DNA of 64,000 nucleotides from positions 1 to 64,000 of the forward strand of contig UQIN01000005.1 in NCBI GenBank assembly GCA_900541035.1, written 5' to 3'. Shown piece by piece: positions 52,261 to 61,035 of this stretch. The stretch's first letter is position 1. Every line of letters starts with the position of its first letter. Below the pieces are notes generated by a model, which was not told where the DNA came from, made no database searches, and was given only the letters and a program-made list of their open reading frames with translations. The position numbers and the translations under genes are program-made. This DNA comes from an uncultured Collinsella sp. Lineage in GTDB: Bacteria; Actinomycetota; Coriobacteriia; Coriobacteriales; Coriobacteriaceae.

Positions 52261-52397
52261 CCGGCCGGCTTGACGGTGAACAGTTCACCCCAATTGACCA
52301 ACGGCTCCCCTTGCAGGACGTCTTCGGTGGTGCGCTCGGCATCGGAGAGGCTTGCGACTGAACGCAAATCGATGAAGCGGCATATGAATAAGGTCTT

Positions 52398-52436
52398 AAA
52401 AAAGGGCCCGGAAGGCAATGCCTTCCGGGCCCTTTG
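52398..52436 (-). terminator. Terminator of the pyruvate kinase gene
   Basis: GGGCCCGGAAGGC pairs with GCCTTCCGGGCCC. On the minus strand it is followed by TTTTTTAAG. Confidence 0.9.
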
Positions 52437-52463
52437 CAATGCAAATTTGCTTGCAAGTGCGAT

Positions 52464-53924
52464 TTAGCGCACCTGAGCGACGTAAGCGACGTTGGTCGAG
52501 GAGACCTTGTCCTCGAGCTGGACGCTCATGCGGGGGTCGCCGGCGGTGGCGACGGTCAGATCGCCGGTCTCGACGTAGCCGAGCTCCTTAGCGGTCTCGA
52601 TCGCCTTGACGATCGTGCCGTTGACGGTGCCCTGGGTAATCTCGGCCTGGTGCGGGATAACGCCCCAGTACATAATCATCTGCTGGACGGCCCACTCGTG
52701 GCGGGAGAACGCGCAGATCGGCATGTTGGGACGGAAGTGCGAGATCAGGCGAGCGGTACGACCGGTGGTCGTCGGCACGGTGATGCACTTGGCGCCAACG
52801 GTGGTAGCCATGTTCACAGCGGACATACCCACAACGTTGTTGACAACGCGGGTGCCGTGAGCATCCGCCGGAACCTCGAGCGGAGCGTGAGCCGGGAGGT
52901 ACTTCTCGGTCTCGAGAGCAATGCTGGCCTGCATCTTGACGGCCTCGACCGGGTACTTACCGGCAGCGGACTCGCCGGACAGCATGACGGCGTCGGTGCC
53001 GTCGTAAATGGCGTTAGCAACGTCGGCAACCTCGGCGCGCGTCGGGCGCGGGTTTTGCTGCATGGAGTCGAGCATCTGCGTAGCGGTGATAACGGGCTTG
53101 TAGGCCGCGTTGCACTTGGCGATGATCTCCTTCTGGATGTGCGGAACGAGCTCGGGCTTGATCTCGATGCCCAGGTCGCCACGGGCGACCATGATACCGT
53201 CGGAAGCCTCGAGGATCTCGTCGAAGTTCTCGACGCCCAGGGCGCACTCGATCTTCGGGAAGATCGTCACGTGCTCGCCACCGTTCTCGCGGCAAAGCTC
53301 GCGGATGCCGCGGACGGACTCGCCGTCACGGATGAAGGAAGCGGCAATGTAGTCGATGTTCTCGGTCAGGCCAAAGAGGATGTCCTGACGATCGCGCTCG
53401 GTGATAGCGGGCAGCGAGATGTTGACGTTGGGCATGTTGACGCCCTTGCGCTCGCCGATCAGGCCGTCGTTCTTAACGACGCAGGTCATGTCCTGGCCGT
53501 CGACGGACTCGACCTCGAGGGCAACCAGACCGTCATCGATCAGGATGAGGGAGCCCTTCTCGACCTCGGAGGGCAGAGCCAGGTAGTCGAGGGAGATGTG
53601 CTCAGCGGTGCCGTGGAAATCCTCGGACGTGGGCTGAGCGGTGACGACGATCTTGTCGCCGGTCTTGACGGCAACCTTCTTGCCGTCGACCAAAAGGCCG
53701 GTGCGGACCTCGGGGCCCTTGGTGTCGAGCAGGATGCCGACGGGCATGCCGAGCTCCTTGGAAATACGGCGGACGCGCTCGATGCGACCGTGGTGCTCGT
53801 CGTAGGAGCCGTGCGAGAAGTTAAAACGGGCGACGTTCATGCCCGCCTTGATCATCTCGCGGATGGTCTCGTCGCTATCGCAGGCGGGACCCATGGTGCA
53901 TACAATCTTGGTGCGCTTGTACAT
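52464..53924 (-). CDS. pyk: Pyruvate kinase
   Basis: A 486-residue glycolytic enzyme making ATP and pyruvate from phosphoenolpyruvate. It shows the N-terminal KIVCTMGPACDSDETIREMI, the active-site lysine block IFPKIECALGVENFDEIL, the metal site MVARGDLGIEI, and TATQMLDSM. The C-terminal regulatory domain begins near 350. Strong codon bias indicates high expression. The start follows GGAGGTCTGA on the minus strand. Confidence 0.97.
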   Translation of the reverse strand: MYKRTKIVCTMGPACDSDETIREMIKAGMNVARFNFSHGSYDEHHGRIERVRRISKELGMPVGILLDTKGPEVRTGLLVDGKKVAVKTGDKIVVTAQPTSEDFHGTAEHISLDYLALPSEVEKGSLILIDDGLVALEVESVDGQDMTCVVKNDGLIGERKGVNMPNVNISLPAITERDRQDILFGLTENIDYIAASFIRDGESVRGIRELCRENGGEHVTIFPKIECALGVENFDEILEASDGIMVARGDLGIEIKPELVPHIQKEIIAKCNAAYKPVITATQMLDSMQQNPRPTRAEVADVANAIYDGTDAVMLSGESAAGKYPVEAVKMQASIALETEKYLPAHAPLEVPADAHGTRVVNNVVGMSAVNMATTVGAKCITVPTTTGRTARLISHFRPNMPICAFSRHEWAVQQMIMYWGVIPHQAEITQGTVNGTIVKAIETAKELGYVETGDLTVATAGDPRMSVQLEDKVSSTNVAYVAQVR

Positions 53925-54365
53925 TCAGACCTCCATCTGACATCGTCTTGCGCTGATAGATAAACCATAAGAAATAAAACTGAGATGATTATAACGAAAT
54001 GCCGACCGAATACCCCAAAAAATCGACCGTATGCCGAATTAGAAGTTCATTTTTTGCGGAAAAACGGTATATGCAAAAACTTTACCAACCTTTCTAACCG
54101 CTGCTATCTGGGCGATATTTTAGTTCGATGATGCGCCGAAGAAAAAACGTTTTATCAATCTTGAGCATCACACTGTCTGCACCGTTGCACTCGAGCCGTG
54201 TTTCCAATTGGAATGTTTTGGCTAGACGCGCCGCTTTGGGGTACCATAGCTCCACTATCAACTGCCGCTCAGCACGGCAGCCTTGATGAGCCCTTGCCCT
54301 TCTCCTGGGAATTATGATCGGGCATCAATCTGCTGAGTGGCCCGAATCCCAGGAGGGGACTCTAT
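53925..54365. other. Gene-free stretch between pyk and the P-ATPase
   Basis: It holds the divergent promoters and the structured leader at 54263-54365. A low-GC part (about 53950-54130) shows nothing else recognisable. Confidence 0.6.
54263..54365 (+). promoter_or_regulatory. Structured leader with possible SD-sequestering pseudoknot
   Basis: CTCAGCA (54268-54274) pairs with TGCTGAG (54331-54337). Inside it TTGAT/ATCAA and GCCC/GGGC pair. The enclosed loop holds TCCTGGGA (54303-54310), which is perfectly complementary to TCCCAGGA (54347-54354), a segment that includes the Shine-Dalgarno start (AGGAGGGG, 54351-54358). This would form a pseudoknot hiding the ribosome site. It does not match a riboswitch class I recognise. 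Confidence 0.55.
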
Positions 54366-57047
54366 ATGCAAAAGGAATACCTGTCCGCCGCGGCGGAGGT
54401 GCTCAGCGACCAAGGTGTCGATGAGAACCTCGGCCTGAGCAACGACGAGGCGTCGTCGCGCCTCGCCAAGACAGGCCCTAACAAGCTCGATGAAGCCGAG
54501 AAGACGCCGTTGTGGAAGCGGTTCTTTGAGCAGATGGCCGACCCCATGGTTATCATGCTGATCGTTGCCGCCGTCATCAGTGCACTCACGGGCATGGTCA
54601 AGGGTGAGGCGGACTTTGCCGACGTCGCCATCATCATGTTCGTCGTTATCGTCAACTCGGTGCTGGGCGTGGTTCAGGAGGCCAAGAGCGAGGAAGCTCT
54701 CGAGGCATTGCAGGAGATGAGCGCCGCGCAGTCCAAGGTGCTGCGCGACGGCAAGCTCGTGCACCTGCCGAGCGCCGAGCTCGTGCCCGGCGATGTGATC
54801 ATGCTCGAGGCGGGCGACTCCGTCCCGGCCGACTGCCGCGTGCTCGAGAGCGCCACGATGAAGATCGAGGAGGCCGCCCTTACCGGCGAGTCCGTACCCG
54901 TCGAGAAGCATGCCGACGTGATCGAGCTCGCCGCCGGCACCGACGACGTGCCGCTCGGCGACCGCAAGAACATGTGCTACATGGGTTCCACCGTGGTATA
55001 CGGCCGTGGCCGCGCCGTCGTGGTCGGCACCGGCATGAACACCGAGATGGGTAAGATCGCCGGCGCCCTGGCCGAGGCCAAGGAAGAGCTCACGCCGCTG
55101 CAGGTGAAGCTTGCCGAGCTCAGCCGCATCCTCACCATCATGGTTATCGTCATCTGCGTCGTCATCTTTGGCGTCGACATCATCCGCCACGGCGTGGGCA
55201 ACGTTCTCACCGACCCGACCGCGCTGCTCGACACCTTTATGGTCGCTGTCTCGCTTGCCGTCGCCGCCATCCCCGAGGGCCTGGTCGCCGTCGTGACCAT
55301 CGTGCTGTCGCTTGGCGTGACCAAGATGGCCAAGCGCCAGGCGATTATCCGCAAGCTCTCTGCCGTCGAGACCCTTGGCTGCACGCAGACCATCTGCTCG
55401 GACAAGACCGGTACCCTCACCCAGAACAAAATGACCGTCGTCAAGCACGAGCTCTCCGCGCCTAAGGAGAAGTTCCTGGCCGGCATGGCTCTGTGCTCCG
55501 ATGCCCAGTGGGACGAGGAGCTGGGCGAGGCCGTGGGCGAACCGACCGAGTGCGCGCTCGTCAACGATGCCGGCAAGGCTGGTCTTACTGGCCTGACTGC
55601 CGAGCACCCGCGCGTGGGCGAGGCCCCGTTCGACTCGGGCCGCAAGATGATGTCCGTGGTCGTCGAGACCCTGGACGGCGAGTATGAGCAGTACACCAAG
55701 GGCGCGCCCGACGTGGTGATCGGCCTGTGCACCCATATCTACGAGGGCGACAAGGTCGTTCCGCTGACCGAGGAGCGCCGTGCCGAGCTCGTGGCCGCCA
55801 ACAAGGCCATGGCCGACGAGGCCCTGCGCGTGCTGGCGCTGGCAAGCCGCACCTACACCGAGGTCCCGGCCGACTGCAGCCCCGCTGCGCTCGAGCACGA
55901 CCTGGTCTTCTGCGGCCTGTCCGGCATGATTGACCCAGTCCGCCCCGAGGTCGCCGACGCCATCCGCGAGGCGCACGACGCCGGTATCCGCACCGTCATG
56001 ATCACGGGCGACCACATCGACACCGCCGTGGCCATCGCCAAGCAGCTGGGCATCGTCGCCGATCGCAGCCAGGCCATCACCGGTGCCGACCTCGATCGCA
56101 TGAGCGACGAGGAGCTCGACGCGCACATCGAGGATTACGGCGTGTACGCCCGCGTCCAGCCCGAGCACAAGACCCGCATCGTCGAGGCTTGGAAGTCGCG
56201 CGACCAGATCGTGGCCATGACGGGCGACGGCGTCAACGACGCTCCGTCCATCAAGCGCGCCGACATCGGCGTGGGCATGGGCATCACCGGTACCGATGTC
56301 ACCAAGAACGTCGCCGACATGGTGCTTGCCGACGACAACTTCGCCACCATCATCGGTGCCTGCGAAGAGGGCCGTCGCATCTACGACAACATCCGCAAGG
56401 TCATCCAGTTCCTGCTTTCGGCCAACCTTGCCGAGGTATTCTCGGTGTTTATCGCCACGCTCATCGGCTTTACCATCTTCCAGCCGGTGCAGCTGCTGTG
56501 GGTGAACCTGGTCACCGACTGTTTCCCCGCGCTCGCGCTGGGCATGGAGGACGCCGAGGGCGACATCATGAAGCGCAAGCCGCGCAACGCCAAGGACGGT
56601 GTCTTTGCCGGCAATATGGGCCTGGACTGTGTGGTCCAGGGCCTAATCATCACCGTGCTGGTGCTGGCGAGCTTCTTTGTGGGCGTGTACTTTGACATGG
56701 GCTACATCCACATCGCCGATATGATCGCCGGCAATGCCGACGAGGAAGGCGTGATGATGGCGTTCATCACGCTCAACATGGTCGAGATTTTCCACTGCTT
56801 CAATATGCGCAGCCGTCGTGCGTCGCTGTTCACCATGAAGAAGCAGAACAAGTGGCTGTGGGCTTCCGCCGCGCTGGCACTGGTGCTGACGGTGATCGTG
56901 ACCGTGCAGCCGACGCTTGCCGAGATGTTCTTTGGCCCCGTGACGCTTGAGCTCAAGGGCGTTCTTGCCGCGCTGGGCCTTGCCTTCCTGATCATTCCGC
57001 TGATGGAGATCTACAAGGCGATCATGCGCGCGGTCGAGAAGGAGTAA
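54366..57047 (+). CDS. Calcium-type (P2A) cation-transporting P-type ATPase
   Basis: An 893-residue inner-membrane pump. It has the actuator motif ALTGESVPVE, the phosphorylation site CSDKTGTLTQNKM, the nucleotide-binding region with KGAPDVV, and the hinge TGDGVNDAPSIKRADIGVGMG. About ten membrane segments lie in the P2 arrangement, with segment 4 containing AVAAIPEGLVAVVTIVL, as in Ca2+ pumps. It exports Ca2+ or a similar cation. The leader upstream may regulate translation. No operon partner is seen. Confidence 0.93.
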   Translation: MQKEYLSAAAEVLSDQGVDENLGLSNDEASSRLAKTGPNKLDEAEKTPLWKRFFEQMADPMVIMLIVAAVISALTGMVKGEADFADVAIIMFVVIVNSVLGVVQEAKSEEALEALQEMSAAQSKVLRDGKLVHLPSAELVPGDVIMLEAGDSVPADCRVLESATMKIEEAALTGESVPVEKHADVIELAAGTDDVPLGDRKNMCYMGSTVVYGRGRAVVVGTGMNTEMGKIAGALAEAKEELTPLQVKLAELSRILTIMVIVICVVIFGVDIIRHGVGNVLTDPTALLDTFMVAVSLAVAAIPEGLVAVVTIVLSLGVTKMAKRQAIIRKLSAVETLGCTQTICSDKTGTLTQNKMTVVKHELSAPKEKFLAGMALCSDAQWDEELGEAVGEPTECALVNDAGKAGLTGLTAEHPRVGEAPFDSGRKMMSVVVETLDGEYEQYTKGAPDVVIGLCTHIYEGDKVVPLTEERRAELVAANKAMADEALRVLALASRTYTEVPADCSPAALEHDLVFCGLSGMIDPVRPEVADAIREAHDAGIRTVMITGDHIDTAVAIAKQLGIVADRSQAITGADLDRMSDEELDAHIEDYGVYARVQPEHKTRIVEAWKSRDQIVAMTGDGVNDAPSIKRADIGVGMGITGTDVTKNVADMVLADDNFATIIGACEEGRRIYDNIRKVIQFLLSANLAEVFSVFIATLIGFTIFQPVQLLWVNLVTDCFPALALGMEDAEGDIMKRKPRNAKDGVFAGNMGLDCVVQGLIITVLVLASFFVGVYFDMGYIHIADMIAGNADEEGVMMAFITLNMVEIFHCFNMRSRRASLFTMKKQNKWLWASAALALVLTVIVTVQPTLAEMFFGPVTLELKGVLAALGLAFLIIPLMEIYKAIMRAVEKE

Positions 57048-57059
57048 GTTAACCTGTCC

Positions 57060-57148
57060 GGGCCCGCCCCTGCGTGTTTTCTTCTTCGCTGGTCCTCGCG
57101 CTTCGCGCTGCGGGATCGCTCAGAAGAAAACACTCCCGGGGCGGGCCC
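57060..57148. repeat. Long near-perfect inverted repeat after the ATPase gene
   Basis: GGGCCCGCCCC (57060-57070) pairs with GGGGCGGGCCC (57138-57148), and GTGTTTTCTTCT (57074-57085) with AGAAGAAAACAC (57122-57133). The loop contains GCGCTTCGCGC. No T-run; probably a REP-like element that may still act at the transcript end. Confidence 0.75.
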
Positions 57149-57289
57149 TGCGGTATCCTTGCTGGCTTTTCTCCCGTGCGGATGAAAAGGGCTGAGGGAA
57201 AGTTTGTGAGCTGGTCGGGCTTTGCCCGGCCAGCTCTTTTTGATTTAAAATACCTGCTCAGTTGTGTGGTTTTGTGCTGGGAGGCATCT

Positions 57290-58474
57290 GTGGGCAAGGC
57301 TAAGGCTAAAGCGAAGAAAAAGACGACGGGGGCGCGGGCTAAGCGCGATCGTCGTCGGAAGCTTGCGACCGAAGCTCCCGCATCTGCTGAGGAGCTGCTG
57401 GCAAGCGTGCCGGGACTCGACGCGCTGCAGGATGTTCCGGCGTTTGATGACCTGCCGGTCGATGAAGCTCAGCAGGCTGCCTTTGATGATTTCTGCGCAC
57501 ATGCCGAGGAGCCCGAGCAGATGCAGCTTGGCGCCGTGGTGCGCTTGGATCGTGGGTTTCCACTGGTGGCGACCGCCGACGATACCTTCCGCGCCGAGCA
57601 TGCCGTGGGGTTTGCCAAGTCGCGCGGTGAGGACGAGGTCCTGCTACCTGCCGTGGGCGATCGTGTGGCGGTGCGCCGCGCTCCCGGGCACGATATGGGC
57701 GTGATTGAGTGTGTGCTGCCGCGCCGTACGAGCTTTGAGCGTTGGCGCGGCCGTGCCCGCGGAGAGCGCCAGGTGCTCTGCTCCAACGTGGATAGCGTGC
57801 TAATCGTGCAGGCGCTCGGTGCCGGCGAGGTGCTGCTCGACCGTGTGGCGCGCTCGCTGGTGTTGGCGCTCGACTGCGATGCCGAACCGGTGGTGGTACT
57901 CACCAAAGCTGACCGTTGCGATGCCGAGGAGCTCGAGCGCGATCTGGACCGCGTGCGCCGCCTGGTGGGTCCGGACGTGCGCGTGATCGTGACGTCCTCT
58001 GCCGAGGGCCGCGGCCTGGACGAGGTCCGTGCCTGCGTGCCTGTCGGGAGCTGCGCCATGATTCTGGGCGAGTCGGGTGCCGGCAAGTCGACGCTGCTCA
58101 ATGCACTGCTGGGCCACGATACGTTGGCGACCGGCGGTGTGCGCGAACGCGACGACCAGGGCCGTCACACTACCGTCGCGCGCGTGATGGTGGCGCTGCC
58201 GGGCGACGCCGGCGTGATCGCCGATGCCCCGGGTCTGCGCAGTTTGCCGCTCGTGGGACATGAGCGGGGTCTGGCGCGCGCCTTCCCCGAGATTGTCGAG
58301 GCATCGCGTGCGTGCCGATTTGGCGATTGCACGCATGTCCATGAGCCGGGTTGCGCCGTTCGCGAGGCCGAAGACGCCGGGCAGATCGACAGCCTGCGTC
58401 TGGAAACGTTCCAAAACCTGGCGTCATCCATGCGCGTGAGCGCTCAAATGCTCGATCCCGATGTTCATCTGTAA
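57290..58474 (+). CDS. rsgA: Ribosome small subunit-dependent GTPase A
   Basis: A 394-residue circularly permuted GTPase that helps mature the 30S subunit. A Lys/Arg-rich N-terminus precedes an OB fold. G4 appears first (VVLTKADRCD), then G1 (ILGESGAGKSTLLNALLG), G2/G3 (GRHTTVARVM, IADAPGLRSL), and the zinc knuckle CRFGDCTHVHEPGCAV. The GTG at 57290 follows GGGAGG; the longer frame to 57074 overlaps the inverted repeat and is rejected. Confidence 0.94.
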   Translation: MGKAKAKAKKKTTGARAKRDRRRKLATEAPASAEELLASVPGLDALQDVPAFDDLPVDEAQQAAFDDFCAHAEEPEQMQLGAVVRLDRGFPLVATADDTFRAEHAVGFAKSRGEDEVLLPAVGDRVAVRRAPGHDMGVIECVLPRRTSFERWRGRARGERQVLCSNVDSVLIVQALGAGEVLLDRVARSLVLALDCDAEPVVVLTKADRCDAEELERDLDRVRRLVGPDVRVIVTSSAEGRGLDEVRACVPVGSCAMILGESGAGKSTLLNALLGHDTLATGGVRERDDQGRHTTVARVMVALPGDAGVIADAPGLRSLPLVGHERGLARAFPEIVEASRACRFGDCTHVHEPGCAVREAEDAGQIDSLRLETFQNLASSMRVSAQMLDPDVHL

Positions 58475-58492
58475 TTGATTTTTCCTATGACA

Positions 58493-58526
58493 GCCGTCTC
58501 CCAACTATTCGGGAGACGGCTTTTTT
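58493..58526 (+). terminator. Terminator after rsgA
   Basis: GCCGTCTCCC pairs perfectly with GGGAGACGGC and is followed by TTTTTT. Confidence 0.92.
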
Positions 58527-58726
58527 GCTGCGGAAAAGCCTCGAAACATGCAGTTTGCTGACGTACTGACCAAAACCTTGCCACGAGCTTGACGGGCTGG
58601 TTAGCTTTTGGTCAGCGATTGGTTTGACATCGAAAACCAAAATCGCGATTGCGCCGCTTTGCACTCTGACCGCCCAGACAATGGTGGTACGGGCATTCGC
58701 CCGGCACTGCCATGAGAGGAGCGGCC

Positions 58727-59386
58727 GTGAACAAGAGCAAACGCATCGCCATCAGTCTGGTCGCGGGCGTGCTCGCTGCTCTGCTCTGCATGGTTTACGG
58801 CTCGTCGATCCGCTCGCAAGCCGAACAGGTCCAGGCTGAGACCTTGGCCAAGTACGGTGGCGATCGCGTCGAGGTATGCGTCGCGGCGCGCGATATCGAT
58901 GTGGGCGAGACCCTCGATGAGACCAATGTCATAACCCAGGAATGGCTGACGAGTCTGCTGCCGCGTGACGCGGCGACCGAGCTGCGCCAGGTGCGCGGCG
59001 ACGTGACGACTTCGCGTATTCCCAAAAACGCCGTGATCTGCAATGTCTACACCAAGGCCGAGAGCCACAAGCTCGAGGTGCCTAAGGGCAAGGTCGCCGT
59101 TTCGGTGGCGGTCGATGCCGAGCACTCGGTCGGCGGTGCTACAGGCGTGGGCAGCTACGTGGATGTGTATGTGCAAAAAGACGGCGTAACCGATCGACTG
59201 TGCGGCGCGCACGTGATCGATACCAGTGAGGATTCCGGTGCCACGCGCGAGGGCAAGATCGAATGGGTGACGCTGGCGGCTGACCCCGAAGACGTCAAGG
59301 AACTGCTGGGAGCCTCGGGCAAGGGAACGGTCAGCTTGACGATTCCCGCCACGGCGCGCGGCAAAAAGAGCGGAGGCGACGAGTGA
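58727..59386 (+). CDS. cpaB: Tad pilus assembly protein CpaB/RcpC-like
   Basis: A 219-residue protein with one N-terminal membrane segment (about 7-25, ISLVAGVLAALLCMVYGS). An SAF domain follows (about 45-125, VCVAARDIDVGETLDETNVI), and then an RcpC-type domain (VGSYVDVYVQ). It acts in the envelope during Flp/Tad pilus assembly. The GTG at 58727 is preceded by GAGAGGAG. It is first in the tad operon; its stop overlaps the next start (TGATG). Confidence 0.8.
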   Translation: MNKSKRIAISLVAGVLAALLCMVYGSSIRSQAEQVQAETLAKYGGDRVEVCVAARDIDVGETLDETNVITQEWLTSLLPRDAATELRQVRGDVTTSRIPKNAVICNVYTKAESHKLEVPKGKVAVSVAVDAEHSVGGATGVGSYVDVYVQKDGVTDRLCGAHVIDTSEDSGATREGKIEWVTLAADPEDVKELLGASGKGTVSLTIPATARGKKSGGDE

Positions 59387-61035
59387 TGAAGGCGATCTGG
59401 CTTGCGTGCTGCGCGTGCGGCGATTACGGGCTGTTGCAGCGGGAAGTCGAGGGCCGTGATGCGGGTGCACAGGTGCTTCGCGTGGGTGACCTGGACGGGC
59501 TGATTTCCATGGCGCGGGCGTTTCCGTCGCGCCGCGGGGCTGCCATCATCGCGGCGTCTCTGTTTGATACCGAAGATGTGCGCAAGACTGTTGCGCGCCT
59601 GACGGCCGAAGGCCGCGTGAGTCGCGTGGTCGTGTTGATAGAAGCGCTCGATCCGTCGGATATCGAGGGGCTGTTTCGCGCGGGGGCGACCGAGGTCATC
59701 GCTGCGCACAGTATATGCGGCAACGGGCGCGCGGGCGAGGGAGCGGTTGATTCCGATCGGCGCATGACGATTGAGCCCGATGCTTTTGTTGATAGGGAAC
59801 CCGGGGCGCCTCGCGCTACAAGAGGCCCGCGTGTTGATGATTATGGAAAAGCGGAAGCCGAGCATGGTCGGCGCCCCCGGAACCCCCTTGTATACGATGA
59901 CGCTGGAGGGCCGGCGCAGCATGCTGGCGACTCCCCGGCTGTAGATTTGGGATACGTGCACGGCGTGAATCTGGCGGATGAACTCGACGAAGTTGAGGGC
60001 TTTGCCGGGTGCGGCGAGTTGTCGCTGATGCAGCATGAGCAGATTGTGCAGAACGAGCCTGCCTCGCAGACCGAACAAGCTGCCATGCCGGCTTGGACGC
60101 AGCGTGTGGTTGCGGCGGGGGAGACGGGGACGCTGCCGCCGACGCCCGCCCCGCCGCCTCCGATGCCGCCGGCAGACGCTGCCGCTTCGCCGCACCGAGC
60201 TCCGGTCATCTGCGCCATTTCGGGTTCGGGCGGTTGCGGCAAGTCGACGATCGTTGCCACCATGGCACACACATCGTCGCTGTTGGGCTTGCGTGCCGCC
60301 GTGCTCGACCTGGACCTGATGTTTGGAAACCTTTACGACTTGTTAGGCGTCGATGTTCCGCGCGATATGGCGGCACTTATCGAGCCGTCGGCGGCGGGCG
60401 CGCTCGCCGAGCCGGATATCGTAGCCGCATCGATGCGCGTGGCGCCGGGCATTACGCTCTGGGGTCCCGTCGCGGCGCCCGAGCAAGCCGAGCTCATGGC
60501 ACGTCCGGTGGAGCTACTGCTTGATGTTCTGCGTCGCGAATCCGACGTGGTCTTTGTCGACACCTCGGTCTTTTGGGGTGATGCCGTGGCGGCTGCGGTG
60601 GCGGCGAGCGACCGCTGCCTGGTCGTTGGCGATGCGGCGGTGTCGTCCGCGACATCGGCGTCGCGCGTCATTGAACTGGCAAGTCGAGTGGGTGTGCCGC
60701 GCACGCGCATGAGCGCCGTGTTCAACCGGTTCGGTGCGCGCGGGGCAGACGAGGACGTCGCCATGCGCTTTGAGATTGCCTGTGCGTTGAGCTCCAAGAT
60801 TCGTATCGCCGATGGCGGGCAGGATCTCGCCGCGCTCATGGCGTTTGGACGCGCTGACGAGGCAGTGGGGCAGACCAGCGCTTTTGCGAACAGCGTGCGC
60901 GAGGCCACGCGCGAGATGCTCGTGGAACTGGGGTGCGCCGTCGGCCCTTGGAGCGATATGGTCGCCGACCGTGCAACGCGCACCGAACGCCCGCGTATCC
61001 GCCTTCCCTGGTCGCGCGAGGGTGATCAGCGATGA
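59386..61035 (+). CDS. cpaE: CpaE-like pilus assembly ATPase (ParA/MinD fold)
   Basis: A 549-residue protein. Residues 1-110 resemble a receiver-like domain. A variable Pro/Gly/Ala-rich linker spans about 120-265. A MinD/ParA-type ATPase follows with a deviant Walker A (ISGSGGCGKSTIVATMAH) and the conserved Asp in LDLDLMFGNLYDLLG. CpaE localises Tad pili in Caulobacter-type systems. Its stop overlaps cpaF (ATGA). Confidence 0.82.
   Translation: MKAIWLACCACGDYGLLQREVEGRDAGAQVLRVGDLDGLISMARAFPSRRGAAIIAASLFDTEDVRKTVARLTAEGRVSRVVVLIEALDPSDIEGLFRAGATEVIAAHSICGNGRAGEGAVDSDRRMTIEPDAFVDREPGAPRATRGPRVDDYGKAEAEHGRRPRNPLVYDDAGGPAQHAGDSPAVDLGYVHGVNLADELDEVEGFAGCGELSLMQHEQIVQNEPASQTEQAAMPAWTQRVVAAGETGTLPPTPAPPPPMPPADAAASPHRAPVICAISGSGGCGKSTIVATMAHTSSLLGLRAAVLDLDLMFGNLYDLLGVDVPRDMAALIEPSAAGALAEPDIVAASMRVAPGITLWGPVAAPEQAELMARPVELLLDVLRRESDVVFVDTSVFWGDAVAAAVAASDRCLVVGDAAVSSATSASRVIELASRVGVPRTRMSAVFNRFGARGADEDVAMRFEIACALSSKIRIADGGQDLAALMAFGRADEAVGQTSAFANSVREATREMLVELGCAVGPWSDMVADRATRTERPRIRLPWSREGDQR

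Noticed and set aside
52434..53963. Plus-strand 509-codon frame opposite pyruvate kinase
   Set aside because: Antisense shadow of pyk, no ribosome site and no recognisable domain.
54263..54365. Known riboswitch (yybP-ykoY, NiCo or M-box) before the P-ATPase
   Set aside because: I cannot find the conserved loop sequences of these classes; only the unnamed fold is reported.
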